Below the pieces are notes generated by a model. That model had not been told where the DNA came from, searched no databases, and saw only the letters and a program-made list of their open reading frames with translations. DNA of 64,000 bases. It comes from Lentisphaerota bacterium. Its GTDB lineage: Bacteria; Verrucomicrobiota; Lentisphaeria; Victivallales; Victivallaceae. Where the stretch lies: contig SUWH01000005.1 of assembly GCA_015061605.1 (NCBI GenBank), positions 1-64,000 on the forward strand, written 5' to 3'. Position numbers and translations under genes: made by a program. Within the stretch, counting starts at the first letter, position 1. Every line of letters begins with the position of its first letter. Of this stretch, positions 1 to 8,798 are shown piece after piece.

Positions 1-475
1 TTATGATATACTCCTCTGTCATATTTGCCCCCACTCCGACTGTAGGAATTAATTTTCCGTCCAAATAAGGAATTGATTCTTTCTTTTCCCGAAACGCTAT
101 ATGACGATACAATGCCATAACATATCCTTCGCGTTTTATCATATCGGCAAGTTTGTATTGAGGTGCAGAGTGTGGAATGGTATCGATCTGTTTACCAAAA
201 ATTGTTTCAAGTTTCCGACGACTGTCATTAAAGTTTTTTTTACCGATAAAATATTCTTTTTCAGGAGAAAATTTCCCAATTTTAATATCGACCGGATCAC
301 TTGTCAGTTTGGCACATTTGCAATTGGGGTGAGTTTGAGGAAGTTTATCTTCCGGAAAGACTTTTCCGTCATATTGCGGACAAATTTTACATCTTCCATC
401 ACCTTTGTAGGTGAATTTATAATATTTTAGTTTTGAAGCTTCATTTAATTTTGCAATAATTTCGTTCACGCCCAT
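1..475 (-). CDS. Partial gene (3' end off the window): protein with phage Mu-F/SPP1 gp7-like C..C...HPNCKC motif followed by a possible lysozyme-like segment
   Basis: Absent from the ORF track because it has no stop in the window. ATG at 475 (minus) preceded by AAGGAG; translates MGVNEIIAKLNEASKLKYYKFTYKGDGRCKICPQYDGKVFPEDKLPQTHPNCKCAKLTSDPVDIKIGKFSPEKEYFIGKKNFNDSRRKLETIFGKQIDTIPHSAPQYKLADMIKREGYVMALYRHIAFREKKESIPYLDGKLIPTVGVGANMTEEYI... Confidence 0.7.
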   Translation of the reverse strand, partial: MGVNEIIAKLNEASKLKYYKFTYKGDGRCKICPQYDGKVFPEDKLPQTHPNCKCAKLTSDPVDIKIGKFSPEKEYFIGKKNFNDSRRKLETIFGKQIDTIPHSAPQYKLADMIKREGYVMALYRHIAFREKKESIPYLDGKLIPTVGVGANMTEEYII

Positions 476-644
476 TATGTACTCCTTTTTTTTGATGGTT
501 ACTTGTGGATAAATTATCTCCACATACAGTATCCATCGTCAACAAAAAAAGGAGAACTTTTTTACAGTATGGGTAACTATCCGTTATGACAAGTGTGCCC
601 AATAACTGCTGGCTCGATTCCGGAACACCGGTAAGCCGGAAATC

Positions 645-782
645 TTGAGGGGAGGGAAAAACTCTCCCTGCTTTTTCAAGAAAAGCGTGGTATTTGCCGC
701 TCCGCATGTCCCGCCATAGCTCACAGAGCGACGGCGGATTGTCACGCCACAGCCTTTGGCGACGGCGGATTGTCGCGGCGTT
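645..782 (+). repeat. R1a: degenerate copy of palindromic element R1 (collapsed hairpin plus conserved tail)
   Basis: GGGGAGGGAAAAACTCTCCC, then CTTTTTCAAGAAAAGCGTGGTATTTGCCGCTCCGCATGTCCCGCCATAGCTCACAGAGCGACGGCGGATTGTC; the tail is shared with copies at 15.1, 23.2, 23.9 and 47.8 kb. Confidence 0.75.
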
Positions 783-788
783 GAGAGT

Positions 789-1259
789 TCAATCCTTTGC
801 AGCGGCATCCTTCTCCGGTTTGCGTATACAGCAGACGACCACCCATAACAATCCGCCCACGGCGTAGAGGATCGGGGTGAAAACCACAATGCCGACTGTT
901 TGAGCTTTCAAATCCCGGTAACGCGGAGAAAAGTTGTGCTTGGCGTATTCTGAATAGATTTCCGGCGGCATAAGATTTATATTGACCGCCCGGGAAGTGA
1001 ATTCATCACTCCAGCCGCGCTCCGTTTTGGCGAAGCGTTCCCGCAGTTCCATGCGGTAACGCCAACCGCAGTAAGTCGCCCCCAGCGCAAGCGGTTGAAT
1101 GAGCAGCGGAAAAATCAGCAGCCAGAGAAAAAACAGTTTTTTCAACCGGAAAAGATAGTATAATCCTCCGATTCCCCACAATACGAGCAGCGGCAAAAAT
1201 ACCCAGTTTTGATTTTCATAAACAAAACTCAAAAGCTTCAAATCATCCGGAATATTCAT
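789..1259 (-). CDS. Hypothetical membrane protein
   Basis: 156 aa with several hydrophobic stretches. Confidence 0.65.
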   Translation of the reverse strand: MNIPDDLKLLSFVYENQNWVFLPLLVLWGIGGLYYLFRLKKLFFLWLLIFPLLIQPLALGATYCGWRYRMELRERFAKTERGWSDEFTSRAVNINLMPPEIYSEYAKHNFSPRYRDLKAQTVGIVVFTPILYAVGGLLWVVVCCIRKPEKDAAAKD

Positions 1260-1338
1260 CGTACACGCTCCACTTCTCCAGTTGCCTTATCTTGAGACTC
1301 TTATAAACTTTTTGATAATACCGCAGCAGTAAAGATTT

Positions 1339-3003
1339 TTACAGGAAATGAGACAATAACTGTTTTTTTGATGAAATGGAGCTTTTGCCGTCAGAAAGAA
1401 TAAAATATTCTTCTCCGGCTGCGTTGTCGCGTTTCACGCTGTGATCCAATTTTCTGCCGGTAGATGGCGAAACATATTCTCCGGGAAGATAATTTGGAAC
1501 AAGTTCGGAGAGTTTGCCCGGATATTTTCCATGTTCGATTTTGTAAACTTTCAAGGCGAGCGCGGTTCTGCCCTGGACGATCATTGAACGCTGACGTTTT
1601 GCGGCATTGGCAAACATCCCATTTTCTTTGATGACCTCCTGCTGTTCCAGTTTTTTCAGTGCCGGTATTTTGTTTACTGCATCAGAAAATCCCCGGTAAC
1701 GGGCGGTATTCAAATATGGGGCATAGAAAAATGCCGCAATTCTTTCTTTGTTTTCAACTGGAACAGTCAAATAAAATCCGGCTTCGCAGGGTAGGTGAAC
1801 TTGCCACTTTTTGCTCCAATCAAGGAGTTTCCGGTAAGTCGGCAAGTGTGATTTATCTTCCGGACCATATTGAATGAGCGTACTTACCCATATATTGCGG
1901 GTCGCTGTCCGCACCAATTCGCAAATCAGAAACGGCGTGTCGGCGGGGATCAAACTTTCAAGTCCGGGATATTTCAAAAGCTCCGGCAGGATTTTTTCTT
2001 TTTGATCGGTCCGGCAGTAGAGTTCGGCGATATCGGCACGATGGCGCACCAGCGAACGGAAATGCTGTAAAGTGGAGAGATACAGCACATCTTTCCGGGA
2101 AATATATGCGGCACTTTTTTTCAAATTTGCCAGATGCGCTTCCAATTCCGGAGAGGTGAAAAACTTCATCGTATACTCTCTTTCATCAGCGGGAATGGTG
2201 TCTTTGCTCCAATCGTATCTGCCGGAACGCGGCGGATTGTATTTGGCATGCCTGGTGATAAAGTTGAAATCATTCAGCTTTTTCAATTCATCCGGATCAT
2301 CCTGCGGCGTTTTCAATGGTGCAATACCAAGCGCCGCGGCTTTGGATTCCATGGCATTTTCCGCCCATTTCCCGACACCCAACGCCGAAAGCCAGATGAG
2401 GGAAACAAAAACGGTAAATATCCCGGCAAAAGCAAGGATGTTTTTCCACGAATGTTTTGCCGTTTTAACACTGTGCCATGACCATGCCAGCGCAAAAATC
2501 AAATTCACTCCAATCATGATGTAAAATGCCGGAAGCATGGACAAATCAGGCTCAAACACATCCTGTTTTGCCGGAATGAAAAAGTTTGCCCATGCGGCAA
2601 TTCCGTAATATTGCACCAGGAAAAGCAGATGTCCGGTAAGAAAAGCGATACCGATACTCCATAATAACGCCCAGTACCATTTTGAACAGTTTTTCCGACA
2701 GTTGCAGCTCCACAAAAAGAGAATTATCCCGCAACAAAAAACAGTAAGTCCGAGTTGGAGCATAACCGTTGATGGAATTGTGATTTTGTCTGCCATGAAA
2801 GCAAGATGCGGCTTTTGTTTCAAAAGGATTTCTTTGACCGCTTCTTTACTGAAAAAGGTTGTGATCCCCGCCAGAACAGAACAAACAACACCGGCAGTAC
2901 TCCAAAGCAGGGCGCGTTTGCGGATCGGAGAGTTCCCTGCCATAAAAGCCGTGAACAAAATACCAATGAAAATGATTGCATAAACCGTGATCAATGTACT
3001 CAT
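1339..3003 (-). CDS. Hypothetical multi-pass membrane protein with pseudopilin-like C-terminal segment
   Basis: 554 aa; N-terminal TM helices; C-terminal 'ALKVYKIEHGKYPGKLSELVPNYLP' resembles the globular part of GspG-type pseudopilins. Confidence 0.7.
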   Translation of the reverse strand: MSTLITVYAIIFIGILFTAFMAGNSPIRKRALLWSTAGVVCSVLAGITTFFSKEAVKEILLKQKPHLAFMADKITIPSTVMLQLGLTVFCCGIILFLWSCNCRKNCSKWYWALLWSIGIAFLTGHLLFLVQYYGIAAWANFFIPAKQDVFEPDLSMLPAFYIMIGVNLIFALAWSWHSVKTAKHSWKNILAFAGIFTVFVSLIWLSALGVGKWAENAMESKAAALGIAPLKTPQDDPDELKKLNDFNFITRHAKYNPPRSGRYDWSKDTIPADEREYTMKFFTSPELEAHLANLKKSAAYISRKDVLYLSTLQHFRSLVRHRADIAELYCRTDQKEKILPELLKYPGLESLIPADTPFLICELVRTATRNIWVSTLIQYGPEDKSHLPTYRKLLDWSKKWQVHLPCEAGFYLTVPVENKERIAAFFYAPYLNTARYRGFSDAVNKIPALKKLEQQEVIKENGMFANAAKRQRSMIVQGRTALALKVYKIEHGKYPGKLSELVPNYLPGEYVSPSTGRKLDHSVKRDNAAGEEYFILSDGKSSISSKKQLLSHFL

Positions 3004-3087
3004 TTTGCTTCTCCCTTTTCATTTTGCTGACCTTAATATAGCATATGCAGTAAATATTTACAAGCGCCGTCCGTTGTTTTTTTTATG

Positions 3088-3158
3088 GTTATTGTCCCAA
3101 ATTTTGTGAAACTTTTATGTTAATTTGTAATGATAATCGTTATTGTACAAAAAATATA
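3088..3158. repeat. 71-bp exact duplication, copy 1 (Fur-box-like core)
   Basis: GTTATTGTCCCAAATTTTGTGAAACTTTTATGTTAATTTGTAATGATAATCGTTATTGTACAAAAAATATA, identical to 20390..20460. Confidence 0.9.
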
Positions 3159-3189
3159 CTGCAAAAAACAGTAATTTGTCAAACAATAA

Positions 3190-3450
3190 AACGGTTTGAT
3201 TGCAGTCGGCGGATGCAGTGTGATGCAAGGTCGATGGTAAATCAAGGCGATGGTGAGGGACCCGTCTCCGCTGAAGCTCCGCCGTGGCAAGGTGTGAAGA
3301 TGCTTGTCGCGGCGTAATGTAATGAAGCCGGAAGTCCGAAGATTTGCCAAGAGATTGCGCGCAATGCGCCGCCGCAGGTTATATTTTTTACAAAAAATGA
3401 GACAAAACCTTTTATGGGACGTCTGTGGAAAATATGGAAAGTTTGTCAAA
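3190..3450 (+). repeat. R2 copy A, diverged intergenic repeat
   Basis: Shares blocks with 16975..17230: AAAACGG..TGATTGCARTCGGCGGATG, GACCCGTCTCCGCTGAAGCTCCGCCG, CTTGTCGCGGCGTAATGTAATGAAGCCGGA and TTTATGGGACGTCTGTGGAAAA. Confidence 0.55.
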
Positions 3451-3533
3451 CGGACTTGTAAAACGGTTGTTTGCGGTATATATTATATTTTCAAGTATTT
3501 TTGTATTATTAAACCGCAAATTTGGAGGTAAAT

Positions 3534-4814
3534 ATGCCGGTAGATATTTTGGTGGGTACCCAGTGGGGTGATGAAGGAAAAGGTAAACTTATCGACGTGT
3601 TGACACGCGATGTGGATATGGTGGTTCGTTTTCAGGGCGGCAACAATGCCGGTCACACCGTGGAAATCGGTAAAGAACGTTATGTCCTGCACCTGGTTCC
3701 CTCCGGTATTTTCCGTCCGGAAGTCGCCTGTGTCATCGGTAACGGTGTCGTGGTCGATCCCATCGCTCTGGATGCTGAATTGCGCGACATCGAGGGCAGG
3801 GGGCTTTCCACCGCCAATGTCCAGTTGAGCAATCGCGCCCAGCTCATTTTCGTTTATCACCGGATCGCTGATTCCATCAACGAAAACGGCGGCACCCGCA
3901 AGATCGGTACCACCGGACGCGGGATCGGTCCTGCCTATATGGACAAAATGCGCCGCAGCGGTATCCGCGGTATCGACCTCAAGTTCCCCGAACGTCTCGC
4001 GGAACAGTTCCGTACCGAGTGCAAGCGTTACAATGCATTTTTCGCCGCCAACGGAGTGGAAGAACTCGATGTCGAAGCTGAATTGAATAAAGTTCTCGAT
4101 GCCGCCAAACGTCTTGCTCCTATGGTCTGCGATACCGTTTATTCGGTCAACGCTGCTGTCAAAGCAGGCAAAAAAGTTCTGTTTGAAGGTGCCCAGGGCG
4201 CGCTTTTGGACATCGACCACGGAACCTATCCCTTTGTCACCAGCAGCAACACCGTTTCCGGCGGAGCCTGCACCGGCGGCGGTATCCCCCCGCAGAGTGT
4301 CCGCGATGTCTGGGGCGTGATCAAAGCCTACACCACCCGCGTCGGTGAAGGACCCTTCCCCACCGAGCTTTTCAATGCCCAGGGTGAAAATCTCCGTCAG
4401 CGCGGCCGTGAATTCGGTGCAACCACCGGTCGTCCCCGCCGTTGCGGCTGGTTCGATGCGGTAGCTTCCCGCTATGCCTGTATGGTCAACGGTGTCAACA
4501 AGTTGGCTGTGACCAAGCTCGACGTGCTGGACGATCTGGCTGAGATCGGTATCTGTGTCGCCTACAAAGTCAATGGTGAACTGACCACCGAATTCCCCGC
4601 TTCCGTCGCTGAATTGGAAAGTGCCGAACCGGTCTACGAATACTTTCCCGGCTGGCAGTGCTCCACTGAAAATGTCGATTGCTATGAAAAACTTCCGGAA
4701 AACGCCAAAAAGTATCTTGCCAAAATGGCGGAACTGGTGGAATCTGAAGTTGCCATCATCTCTGTCGGTCCCCGCCGCGACCAGACTTTCCCGGCTCCCG
4801 GCGTAAATTTCTGA
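3534..4814 (+). CDS. purA: Adenylosuccinate synthetase
   Basis: GTQWGDEGKGKLIDVL, GNNAGHTV, GTTGRGIGPAY and VGEGPFPTE motifs; GGAGG before ATG 3534 (the ORF track starts at an upstream TTG). Confidence 0.97.
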   Translation: MPVDILVGTQWGDEGKGKLIDVLTRDVDMVVRFQGGNNAGHTVEIGKERYVLHLVPSGIFRPEVACVIGNGVVVDPIALDAELRDIEGRGLSTANVQLSNRAQLIFVYHRIADSINENGGTRKIGTTGRGIGPAYMDKMRRSGIRGIDLKFPERLAEQFRTECKRYNAFFAANGVEELDVEAELNKVLDAAKRLAPMVCDTVYSVNAAVKAGKKVLFEGAQGALLDIDHGTYPFVTSSNTVSGGACTGGGIPPQSVRDVWGVIKAYTTRVGEGPFPTELFNAQGENLRQRGREFGATTGRPRRCGWFDAVASRYACMVNGVNKLAVTKLDVLDDLAEIGICVAYKVNGELTTEFPASVAELESAEPVYEYFPGWQCSTENVDCYEKLPENAKKYLAKMAELVESEVAIISVGPRRDQTFPAPGVNF

Positions 4815-4829
4815 CGGAATGGCGGTAAG

Positions 4830-5972
4830 ATGTACCGTCCGGATTTGAAGACTTCCTTTTGGAAGGAGTTTTTTTGCAAGCTGGATTACCTCCAGCTTGC
4901 CGCTGTCGGAATACTGCTGACTGCCGGACTGGTATTTATCCGTTCCATCGGAGGACAGATCGGTTCGGAGACCGCATTGAACTTTTTCCCGCAGCAGTTG
5001 AAGTGGATCGCCGTCGGATTGGTGGTCTATTTCGGCTTTGCGGTCATTGATTACCGGAGTGTGCAGTGCCGGATAGCGGCACTGGCACTCTATTTATTTT
5101 GTCTTTTTCTGCTCGTTGCAGTTCTGCTGTGGGGCAGGGAGATAAACCATGCTTCACGCTGGCTGGTTTTCGGAACTTTCCGGCTGCAGCCCTCTGAACC
5201 GGCAAAATTTGCCATTATCGTCATGCTGGCTGTGTTGTTCGGTTCGACCGGATGGAAAGAGCGCAAACTGCAAATCTTTCTGCTGACTCTGCCAACGGTG
5301 GGCATTCCTTTTTTACTCATTGCCAAAGAACCGGATCTGGGCAGCGCATTGATGCTGCTGCCGATATATTTTGCAATGATCTTTGTCGCCGGATTGAAGT
5401 GGCGCTATATCGTTGTTGTCACGGTTATAGCTGTGATCGCAGCCGGGATCGGGATATGGGACTTTACCCGGGAAAAACCGCTGCTGCTGCGGGAGTATCA
5501 GCAAAAACGGATCCGGGTTTTTCTCGATCCCAAATATGATATTCAAAACAGCGGGCACCAGCCCTATCAGGCGCGTCTGGGAGTCGGTTCCGGAGGTCTC
5601 TACGGCAAGGGGATCGGCAACGGCACCCAGAACGCGCTCGGATTTCTGCCGCAGATGGCGGCGCACAATGACTTTATCTTTTCGGTGATAGCTGAAGAGA
5701 CCGGTTTCGTCGGTGTTTTCGGGCTGCTCACCGCTTATGCGCTGCTTTTTTACACTATGTTGCGGACTGCATTTTTTGCTCCTCCCTACGGCAGACTGCT
5801 GGCGGTCGGAGTGACGGTGATGCTCTTTTTTCACGTATTCATCAATATCGGTATGAGTATGGGAGTGGCGCCGGTTTCCGGATTGTCGCTCCCGCTGGTA
5901 AGTTACGGCGGTTCATTTGTTGTCATCACCATGGCGGCGCTGGGATTGCTGCAATCGATAAAGACCCATTGA
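4830..5972 (+). CDS. rodA: FtsW/RodA/SpoVE-family peptidoglycan polymerase (RodA-like)
   Basis: SEPAKFAIIVMLA, KEPDLGSALM, GIGNGTQNALGFLPQMAAHNDFIFSVIAEETGF and PLVSYGGSF motifs. Confidence 0.9.
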   Translation: MYRPDLKTSFWKEFFCKLDYLQLAAVGILLTAGLVFIRSIGGQIGSETALNFFPQQLKWIAVGLVVYFGFAVIDYRSVQCRIAALALYLFCLFLLVAVLLWGREINHASRWLVFGTFRLQPSEPAKFAIIVMLAVLFGSTGWKERKLQIFLLTLPTVGIPFLLIAKEPDLGSALMLLPIYFAMIFVAGLKWRYIVVVTVIAVIAAGIGIWDFTREKPLLLREYQQKRIRVFLDPKYDIQNSGHQPYQARLGVGSGGLYGKGIGNGTQNALGFLPQMAAHNDFIFSVIAEETGFVGVFGLLTAYALLFYTMLRTAFFAPPYGRLLAVGVTVMLFFHVFINIGMSMGVAPVSGLSLPLVSYGGSFVVITMAALGLLQSIKTH

Positions 5973-5982
5973 AGTTGTCATA

Positions 5983-7050
5983 ATGCGGAAGATCATACAT
6001 ATCGACATGGATGCGTTTTTCGCTTCGGTCGAACAGCGCGACCGTCCGGAATTGCGGGGAGCTCCTGTTCTGGTCGGCGGAGCTCCCCAACGGCGCGGTG
6101 TGGTTTCCACTTGTTCCTATGAAGCGCGCAAATACGGTATCCACTCGGCGATGCCGACCCGGACGGCGTTGCGGCTCTGTCCGCAGGCGGTATTGATCGA
6201 ACCGGATTTCCGCCGTTATACTGCGGCATCCAGACTTATCCGGGAAGAATTTTTTGCCCTGACTGATCTGGTCGAACCGGTTTCTATCGATGAGGCATAT
6301 CTGGATATTTCAAATTGCTGCAGTACTTTGGAGGAGGCGGCGGAGATCGCCCGTAAATTGCAGGCCCGGATTTATGAAAAGTGTCAGCTTACAGCTTCCG
6401 CCGGAGTGTCATATAATAAATTTCTTGCCAAATGCGCTTCGGATTTCCGCAAACCCGCCGGATTGACCTTGATAACCCCGGAAACGGTACAGGATTTTCT
6501 CGACCCCTTTCCGGTGGAAAAATTTCACGGTATCGGCAAAGTCAGCGCGAAAAAGCTCCGTTCCATAAATATCAAATGCGGCAGTGATCTGCGGAAACTG
6601 CCGTTGGAAACATTGAAAAATATTTTCGGTAAAGCCGGAGTTTTTTATTACGGCATCGTCCGGGGCGTTGATGACCGCCCGGTGGAAACGGAATATGATC
6701 CCAAAAGCATCAGCCGCGAAGTCACGCTTTATGAAGACTGTACTGATGTAAGGAAATTGCGGATACTTTTGAAAACTCTGGCGCGCCGGGTCGCCCGCCG
6801 GGCTGAGAATTCCGGATTTGTCGGACAATCGGTCTTTATAAAATTGAAGTATGATGATTTTCAGACCGTCACCCGTTCGGTACTGCTGGATGCTCCGTGT
6901 GTTACAGGAACAGATATCGGAAACGCCGCAGTTCAGCTTTTGCAGAAAACTGAAGCGGGAAAACGGCCGGTACGGTTGATCGGAGTCGGAATATCCCACC
7001 GCTATACACCCGCAGAAACTGAACAGTTGAATTTGCCATTCAATAAATAG
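5983..7050 (+). CDS. dinB: DNA polymerase IV (Y family)
   Basis: IHIDMDAFFASVEQRD, SIDEAYLD and SAGVSYNKFLAKCASDFRKP motifs. Confidence 0.95.
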   Translation: MRKIIHIDMDAFFASVEQRDRPELRGAPVLVGGAPQRRGVVSTCSYEARKYGIHSAMPTRTALRLCPQAVLIEPDFRRYTAASRLIREEFFALTDLVEPVSIDEAYLDISNCCSTLEEAAEIARKLQARIYEKCQLTASAGVSYNKFLAKCASDFRKPAGLTLITPETVQDFLDPFPVEKFHGIGKVSAKKLRSINIKCGSDLRKLPLETLKNIFGKAGVFYYGIVRGVDDRPVETEYDPKSISREVTLYEDCTDVRKLRILLKTLARRVARRAENSGFVGQSVFIKLKYDDFQTVTRSVLLDAPCVTGTDIGNAAVQLLQKTEAGKRPVRLIGVGISHRYTPAETEQLNLPFNK

Positions 7051-7065
7051 AGGAGTTGAAAAAGT

Positions 7066-7881
7066 ATGGGGAATATAAAAAGCCTTGCTGAACATGTGAT
7101 CTCAATTGAGGAGATGGCAAAATTTTCTTTTTTTTATGCTTCCCGCTATTTGCGCAGTATGGTTCCGGAAAAGTCGCTTGCCGAAGCACTTTTTGATCAC
7201 ACGCCGCTGCTGTTTCACGGCCTTAACTATCGGGAAAAGGAGCACTTCGGTGAAATTGAGCTCTGCCGTATGCTTGCTGACGGATGTGAACGTTATTCTG
7301 GAATTGCCCCGACTGATTTCGAGCAGGAAATGTGGAATTTGTGCGGTGATGCGATAAAACTCCGGGCAGAAGAACTCTATGAAAAATCCCGGGGCGTGGC
7401 AACTCCTCCGGGATGGAATTGCGGCAGTTTGAAGTACGATATGCCGGAACCGGAGGAGCCGCATCTGTGTCGCTTTCATATTTACAATACGGTTTCCCCG
7501 GCATCTATTTTCGACGATCCGGAATATTTGATACTCTGCTTTAAATTGATGATGAAAGAGTGCGAATTGCGGTTCAGTGCCGATACCCTGATCACATCGA
7601 CCTGGCTGAATGAGCATCCGCGCTGGTTGGAGTTTTTTCCGGAAGAGTTCCGTAATTCTTTTGCTCCGCGCAGAACGGATTATGTGCCGAACCGTACTGT
7701 CGGCAGCTGGGGATTTCTTTATGACCGCCGGGGATGTATGAATATGAAATATATCCGGCAGATACGGGAGAACGGTGTGCTGCCTTTTATTCCACGTACC
7801 GGGCGTTGTTCATTTGAAGTGATGCGCCGCCATCTGGATGCGATGATTGAACATATTCAAAACCGCGATTCCGGGAATTAA
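7066..7881 (+). CDS. Hypothetical protein
   Basis: 271 aa after an AGGAG; no family recognised with confidence. Confidence 0.7.
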   Translation: MGNIKSLAEHVISIEEMAKFSFFYASRYLRSMVPEKSLAEALFDHTPLLFHGLNYREKEHFGEIELCRMLADGCERYSGIAPTDFEQEMWNLCGDAIKLRAEELYEKSRGVATPPGWNCGSLKYDMPEPEEPHLCRFHIYNTVSPASIFDDPEYLILCFKLMMKECELRFSADTLITSTWLNEHPRWLEFFPEEFRNSFAPRRTDYVPNRTVGSWGFLYDRRGCMNMKYIRQIRENGVLPFIPRTGRCSFEVMRRHLDAMIEHIQNRDSGN

Positions 7882-8798
7882 GATTTCCGCTTCACGCTGA
7901 AAATGATGATTTTGGTCGGATGATTGAATGGCGCCGGATCAGCGATTTGTACGGAACTGCTGCAGAACTCCTCCGGAATATCGATCTGTCCGCTTATGGT
8001 AAGATATTTGTCATCGCACAGCGCCTCTGCCGCGGCAAGGAAATCTCTGCCGGAAAGATAAAGCGCATTATTTACCATGATGATCTTTCCGTTGTCATTC
8101 ACCAGCGGGCGGACTTTGTTGACCAGACCAACGGGATTATTGAGCAGATCAACTGTACCTTTGGAGGTCTGGCTGAAAAACGGCGGGTCAAGGATAACGG
8201 TATCAAAACGCATTCCGGATTTTTTGAAATTTGACATTACAGGGAAGAAGTTACCGGTAACGATCTCCATTCTGCTTTCATCCAAACCGTTGAGTTTGAG
8301 CGACTGTTTGGCGAGGGAAAGAAATTTGTCCGAAAGATCGGTCTGAACCACCTTTGCCGCGTTGCCTGCCAAGGCGGCGATACCCAGACTTCCGGTATAG
8401 GCAAAGGTATTCAAAACAGTTTTTTCTGCGGAATTTTCCAACAGAAACGCGCGCAGATTCCGGGTGTCACCATAAAAACTGTTATCCTGATTCAAAGTGA
8501 GATTTACTGCGTATTTCACGCCGTGTTCCACGATTTCTGTATCCGGTGTTCCGGAAAGCCGTATTCCGTTGCGTTCCCGGAAGTTTTTACTGTTGCGCCA
8601 TTTGTACAGCAATGCCGGAAATTCTGCCGCCACCGCCATTTTCCGGTATCTCCCATCCGGCGTGTGGTCAGAGAGAACTACTGTATTTCCGAAGCGTTCA
8701 ATGACCAGTTTCGGCAAATCATGCTGCAAACGGTACATTCCCGCTTTTTCGCCGGAAACCAATGCTTTTTGGCAAAGTTCATACAGTTCAGTTGCCAT
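7878..8798 (-). CDS. Class I SAM-dependent methyltransferase (RlmI/RlmK-like)
   Basis: LNTFAYTGSLGIAAL and DTVILDPPFFS motifs; start set at ATG 8798, overlapping the tatC stop. Confidence 0.85.
   Translation of the reverse strand: MATELYELCQKALVSGEKAGMYRLQHDLPKLVIERFGNTVVLSDHTPDGRYRKMAVAAEFPALLYKWRNSKNFRERNGIRLSGTPDTEIVEHGVKYAVNLTLNQDNSFYGDTRNLRAFLLENSAEKTVLNTFAYTGSLGIAALAGNAAKVVQTDLSDKFLSLAKQSLKLNGLDESRMEIVTGNFFPVMSNFKKSGMRFDTVILDPPFFSQTSKGTVDLLNNPVGLVNKVRPLVNDNGKIIMVNNALYLSGRDFLAAAEALCDDKYLTISGQIDIPEEFCSSSVQIADPAPFNHPTKIIIFSVKRKS

Noticed and set aside
441-889. Overlapping small ORFs on the minus strand (88 and 101 aa)
   Set aside because: Composed of R1a translation (e.g. FLKKQGEFFPPLKIS); no SD or domain.
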